Shown piece by piece: positions 61,353-64,000 of a DNA stretch of 64,000 nucleotides (the first letter of the stretch is position 1; each line of letters begins with the position of its first letter). The DNA is taken from contig JAEUTZ010000025.1 in assembly GCA_016787725.1 (NCBI GenBank), forward strand, positions 335,555 to 399,554, in the 5' to 3' direction. Origin of the DNA: Cyclobacteriaceae bacterium. Lineage in GTDB: Bacteria; Bacteroidota; Bacteroidia; Cytophagales; Cyclobacteriaceae. The notes below the pieces were generated by a model. It had not been told where the DNA came from, made no database searches, and saw nothing but the letters and a program-made list of their open reading frames with translations. The position numbers were made by a program, and so were the translations under genes.

Positions 61353-64000
61353 ATGAGTAAAAGCGTTAAGCTTGGGTTCCTTAAAGTTCGCTTTCTAACT
61401 TTTTTTATTTTTCTCGCTGGCACTTTAGCTTCGTTCGATGCCATTGCTCAATGTGCTTTATTGCCTCCAATTATTAGTTTAGGTAGTAATAAAGTTCCGG
61501 ATCGGCTGTGTTCCCCAGTCACGGCCGATGTTAATTACCAAGTTACTTTTTCAGGTAATACTCCTGTTGGAAATATATATACCCTTGCATTTGTCTGGGG
61601 TGATGGTACCCCAAACACTATTGTTGCACTCCCCTCTGGGGTTAACAATTATAACATAACAAGGTCTCACTCATATCCCGCTAATAGTGATTGTGAATAT
61701 CAAGTCAGAATGGCTGTGTTAGTAAATGGATCTTATTGTGTTAATACTGAACAGCGTCAGGTTATTTCTACTTGGAGAACTGATGCATTTAATGGAGGAG
61801 TAGTTCAACTTCTTTCACCAACAACCAATACAACAATTCATACAGTTTGTCGTGGTGATAATATCAATGTGATTTTTAATGATGCTACAACGTTTAATTG
61901 TAACTCTGCTTATACTGCCAATTACCCACCAAATGATCCGATTCAAACTCCAAATGAACAGGTGCGGTGGCAACAAATTGTTTATAACACTCCAATTGGT
62001 GGCGCGAAAATTCCAAATGTGAGTGTAAATGGAGTTCCAGTTACTGGAGCAGGTGGTGCGAATATTATCGCTAACTATCAGGACCCCCGAGGTGTTTTCC
62101 AAATGTTGCCTTTGGTAATAATCAATGATCCTCGAAGAAGGGCGACATTACCAATAACAGCTCCTGGTGGATTTGGTGCTGGCTTCCCCCAAGTAAATGA
62201 CGAGTTTGAGATAACAATTAGATACTGGAATTTTTGTAACCCGTATGATGATCCAACAATACCTGGACCACCAGCTGATCCCATAAATGGAGATTTTGCT
62301 CCGGTTGAGCAAGTTGCTTTAATAAGAATTATTGATGCTCCCAATCCGCCTGCAGTTGCACCTCCAGGTCCATTTTGTGAAACCGATGCAAATGGAGCAT
62401 TTAATTTTACAGCAACTGGGGCTGGTACTGGCGCTTTAACCTATACATGGTTTCTTGATGCTGGACTTACCACCATTTTACAAGGACCAAATGCAGATAA
62501 CACATTCAATCCGGTTACGGAAGGTCCTGTAGGAAATAGAATAAACAAAACCGTTGCCGGGAGTCAAACTTTTTTACGATATGTAACCGTAACTCAGGGG
62601 AGCAATAATTGTAGGAGCCCAGCTACAACTATTACAATTCGGATCGATGACACAAATACTCCAGGTACTATTGCCCATCCGCTAGGGGCATCACCGATTA
62701 CCATCTGTAGTGGAGATGATCCGGCCGCTTTCACAAGTACCGGAGCGGGCACTGGGGGTGGCCCTGGTGGCACCATCGCTTATCAGTGGCAAAATGCAAC
62801 AGCTGTTGGTGGACCATACATTGACATTGGAGGAGCAACGGCTGCCACATTTAATCCAACACCGGCACAAGTTATTGCTGGCCGGTTTTTCAGGCGTAGA
62901 TTGCGTTCAGGTCAATGTGCTGATGTTTTTTCCAATGTAATTGAATTCAGAATTGATACCCCCGTTACCGGTGGCACAATAGGAACACCGGCAACACCCA
63001 TTTGCGTTTCACCGGGTGATCCAGGAAACATGGCCAACACGGTTTCTCCAACAGGTGGAAGTAATACCGGGGTTTATAACTTTCAATGGGAAGAATCAAC
63101 TGTTAGCGCCCTCGGTCCATTTAACACGATTGGCGGTGCTACCGCCAATTCTTACAACCCACCGGCAGGCGTAACAACAACAACCCACTATCGCAGGCGG
63201 GTAACTTCTGGGGTCTGTACCGCAGACGGTCCGGATGCTAATCTAGATCCTGACAACATCGCCTACTCCAACGTAGTTACCGTAGTGGTCGATCAGATCG
63301 TTAACCCGGGCAGCATTGGCAATGCACAGGTGATCTGCAGCGGTCAGGATCCCGCTATTCTAACAGAAACAGCTCCCCCCAGTGGCGGCAACGGCTCCAC
63401 CTATACTTTTCAATGGCAGGAATCCCCAACCGGAGGCGGTGCAGGCTTCGTTGCTGCACCCGGCATCAACACGAATGCAACCTACGACCCACCCGTACCC
63501 CCTGCCACACGCTTCTACAGACGAAGAGTAACATCTGGCGTTTGCGCAGCTACCTTCAGCAACGAAATTCAAATCACCGTCAATCCGTTACCTACAGCCA
63601 CAGTAGCGGGCGGTGGGTCGGTTTGCAGTGGCACTCCGGCTGCGGATATCGTTTGGACTTTGACCGGAACACCTCCGTTTAACTTTACGATTACCCTGGC
63701 TCCTGGCGCTCCTATCATCGAGGCCGGGTACAATGCAATGACCTATACCATTGTCGCGCCAAACCCGCCCGTCAATACAACCTACACGATGACCTCCCTC
63801 ACCGATGCAAATGGCTGTTCGGGTACCTCGCTGGGCGGTTCGGCTTCTGTAACGATTCAACTTACCCCGCCACCAACGGTGCAATCATTTACCGCCCAGA
63901 CTCCCGTCTGCGATGACGGTGGCGCTACCAATCCTCCTGATGCCATCCTTGACCTGGCCCCGGATTCCAGTGAACCGTATGCCATCACCTATCGACTCCT
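61353..64000 (+). CDS. Large repetitive secreted surface protein, 3' end outside window
   Basis: An open frame from the ATG at 61353 runs past the window edge, about 882 residues. The signal peptide (FLTFFIFLAGTLASFDAIAQ) is followed by a first domain with a PKD-like FVWGDGTPNTIV and several Cys. From about residue 445 there are three tandem modules of about 95-100 residues. Each begins with an ICSGDDPAAFTS- or ICSGQDPAILTE-type segment, continues through YxFQWQES, and ends with a FYRRRVTSGVC strand and a SNxIxxxVxP closure. They resemble Ig-like/PKD repeats of T9SS cargo proteins in Cytophagales, so a C-terminal sorting domain is expected beyond the window. Base composition shifts strongly along the gene. 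Likely an adhesin or matrix protein; no ligand is known. Confidence 0.8.
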   Translation, partial: MSKSVKLGFLKVRFLTFFIFLAGTLASFDAIAQCALLPPIISLGSNKVPDRLCSPVTADVNYQVTFSGNTPVGNIYTLAFVWGDGTPNTIVALPSGVNNYNITRSHSYPANSDCEYQVRMAVLVNGSYCVNTEQRQVISTWRTDAFNGGVVQLLSPTTNTTIHTVCRGDNINVIFNDATTFNCNSAYTANYPPNDPIQTPNEQVRWQQIVYNTPIGGAKIPNVSVNGVPVTGAGGANIIANYQDPRGVFQMLPLVIINDPRRRATLPITAPGGFGAGFPQVNDEFEITIRYWNFCNPYDDPTIPGPPADPINGDFAPVEQVALIRIIDAPNPPAVAPPGPFCETDANGAFNFTATGAGTGALTYTWFLDAGLTTILQGPNADNTFNPVTEGPVGNRINKTVAGSQTFLRYVTVTQGSNNCRSPATTITIRIDDTNTPGTIAHPLGASPITICSGDDPAAFTSTGAGTGGGPGGTIAYQWQNATAVGGPYIDIGGATAATFNPTPAQVIAGRFFRRRLRSGQCADVFSNVIEFRIDTPVTGGTIGTPATPICVSPGDPGNMANTVSPTGGSNTGVYNFQWEESTVSALGPFNTIGGATANSYNPPAGVTTTTHYRRRVTSGVCTADGPDANLDPDNIAYSNVVTVVVDQIVNPGSIGNAQVICSGQDPAILTETAPPSGGNGSTYTFQWQESPTGGGAGFVAAPGINTNATYDPPVPPATRFYRRRVTSGVCAATFSNEIQITVNPLPTATVAGGGSVCSGTPAADIVWTLTGTPPFNFTITLAPGAPIIEAGYNAMTYTIVAPNPPVNTTYTMTSLTDANGCSGTSLGGSASVTIQLTPPPTVQSFTAQTPVCDDGGATNPPDAILDLAPDSSEPYAITYRL

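Noticed and set aside
1-64000. CRISPR arrays, insertion sequences, prophage or integrase genes
   Set aside because: I saw no spaced palindromic repeats, transposase or integrase motifs or att-like duplications at the two tRNA genes. The short tandem repeats near 47.8 and 59.5 kb lack spacers.

Overview
The window looks like a chromosome segment from a Bacteroidota, most likely a member of the Cytophagales (inference). Supporting signs are secreted proteins with type IX secretion (T9SS) sorting domains of both the 'PNP' type A and the 'YNRWG' type B kind, a type III glutamine synthetase, the gene order parA-parB-DUF5683-dapB-lepB, and promoter sequences of the Bacteroidota form (TTTG, a spacer of about 20, TAnnTTTG). 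I found 52 protein genes and two tRNA genes. There is no insertion sequence, prophage, CRISPR array or rRNA.

Layout. 1-10 kb: the end of an outer-membrane porin gene with miaE; a tight leftward operon for a secreted GATase-like protein, a lipoprotein and a 1306-residue Asp-box T9SS protein; a FtsX/MacB-type permease; tRNA-Ser(CGA). 9.3-18.7 kb: a second Asp-box protein, a lipoprotein, a GDSL hydrolase, then tesA divergent from ybbA-ybbP (the arrangement also known in E. coli), and a T9SS type B surface protein. 18.7-26.7 kb: a leftward run of an MBOAT acyltransferase, two SGNH hydrolases, an ElyC/YdcF-like protein and an ABCG-type transporter fused to TerB-like and FHA-like segments. This is the best candidate for a poorly described envelope-modification system.

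26.7-40 kb: single genes of mixed function (lipoprotein, response regulator, MFS-like transporter, PhoD-like phosphatase, GH127 glycosidase, tRNA with CAT anticodon, pdeM, CapA-like protein, outer-membrane barrel, amidohydrolase, TerB-like protein, DUF2807 protein, sterol-desaturase-family hydroxylase). 40-47.7 kb: glnN, an alpha/beta hydrolase with a CtpA-type protease, and a three-gene set ridA, D-threonine-aldolase-like and M19 dipeptidase that reads as a D-amino-acid pathway. 47.9-61.2 kb: housekeeping genes, namely rpsF-rpsR-rplI, a VOC protein, a coiled-coil protein, a methyltransferase, apaG, ung, the parAB-DUF5683-dapB-lepB operon, yidC and pyrG. yidC and pyrG are separated by a striking period-7 repeat array that runs into the end of pyrG. 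61.35 kb to the end: the first 880 or so residues of a large repetitive secreted surface protein that continues beyond the window.

Genes are packed tightly. Many neighbours overlap by 1-30 bases, and several convergent pairs share their ends with no room for a terminator. Starts were moved inward from the longest reading frame wherever a signal peptide, lipobox, promoter or neighbouring RNA gene showed that a later codon is better.
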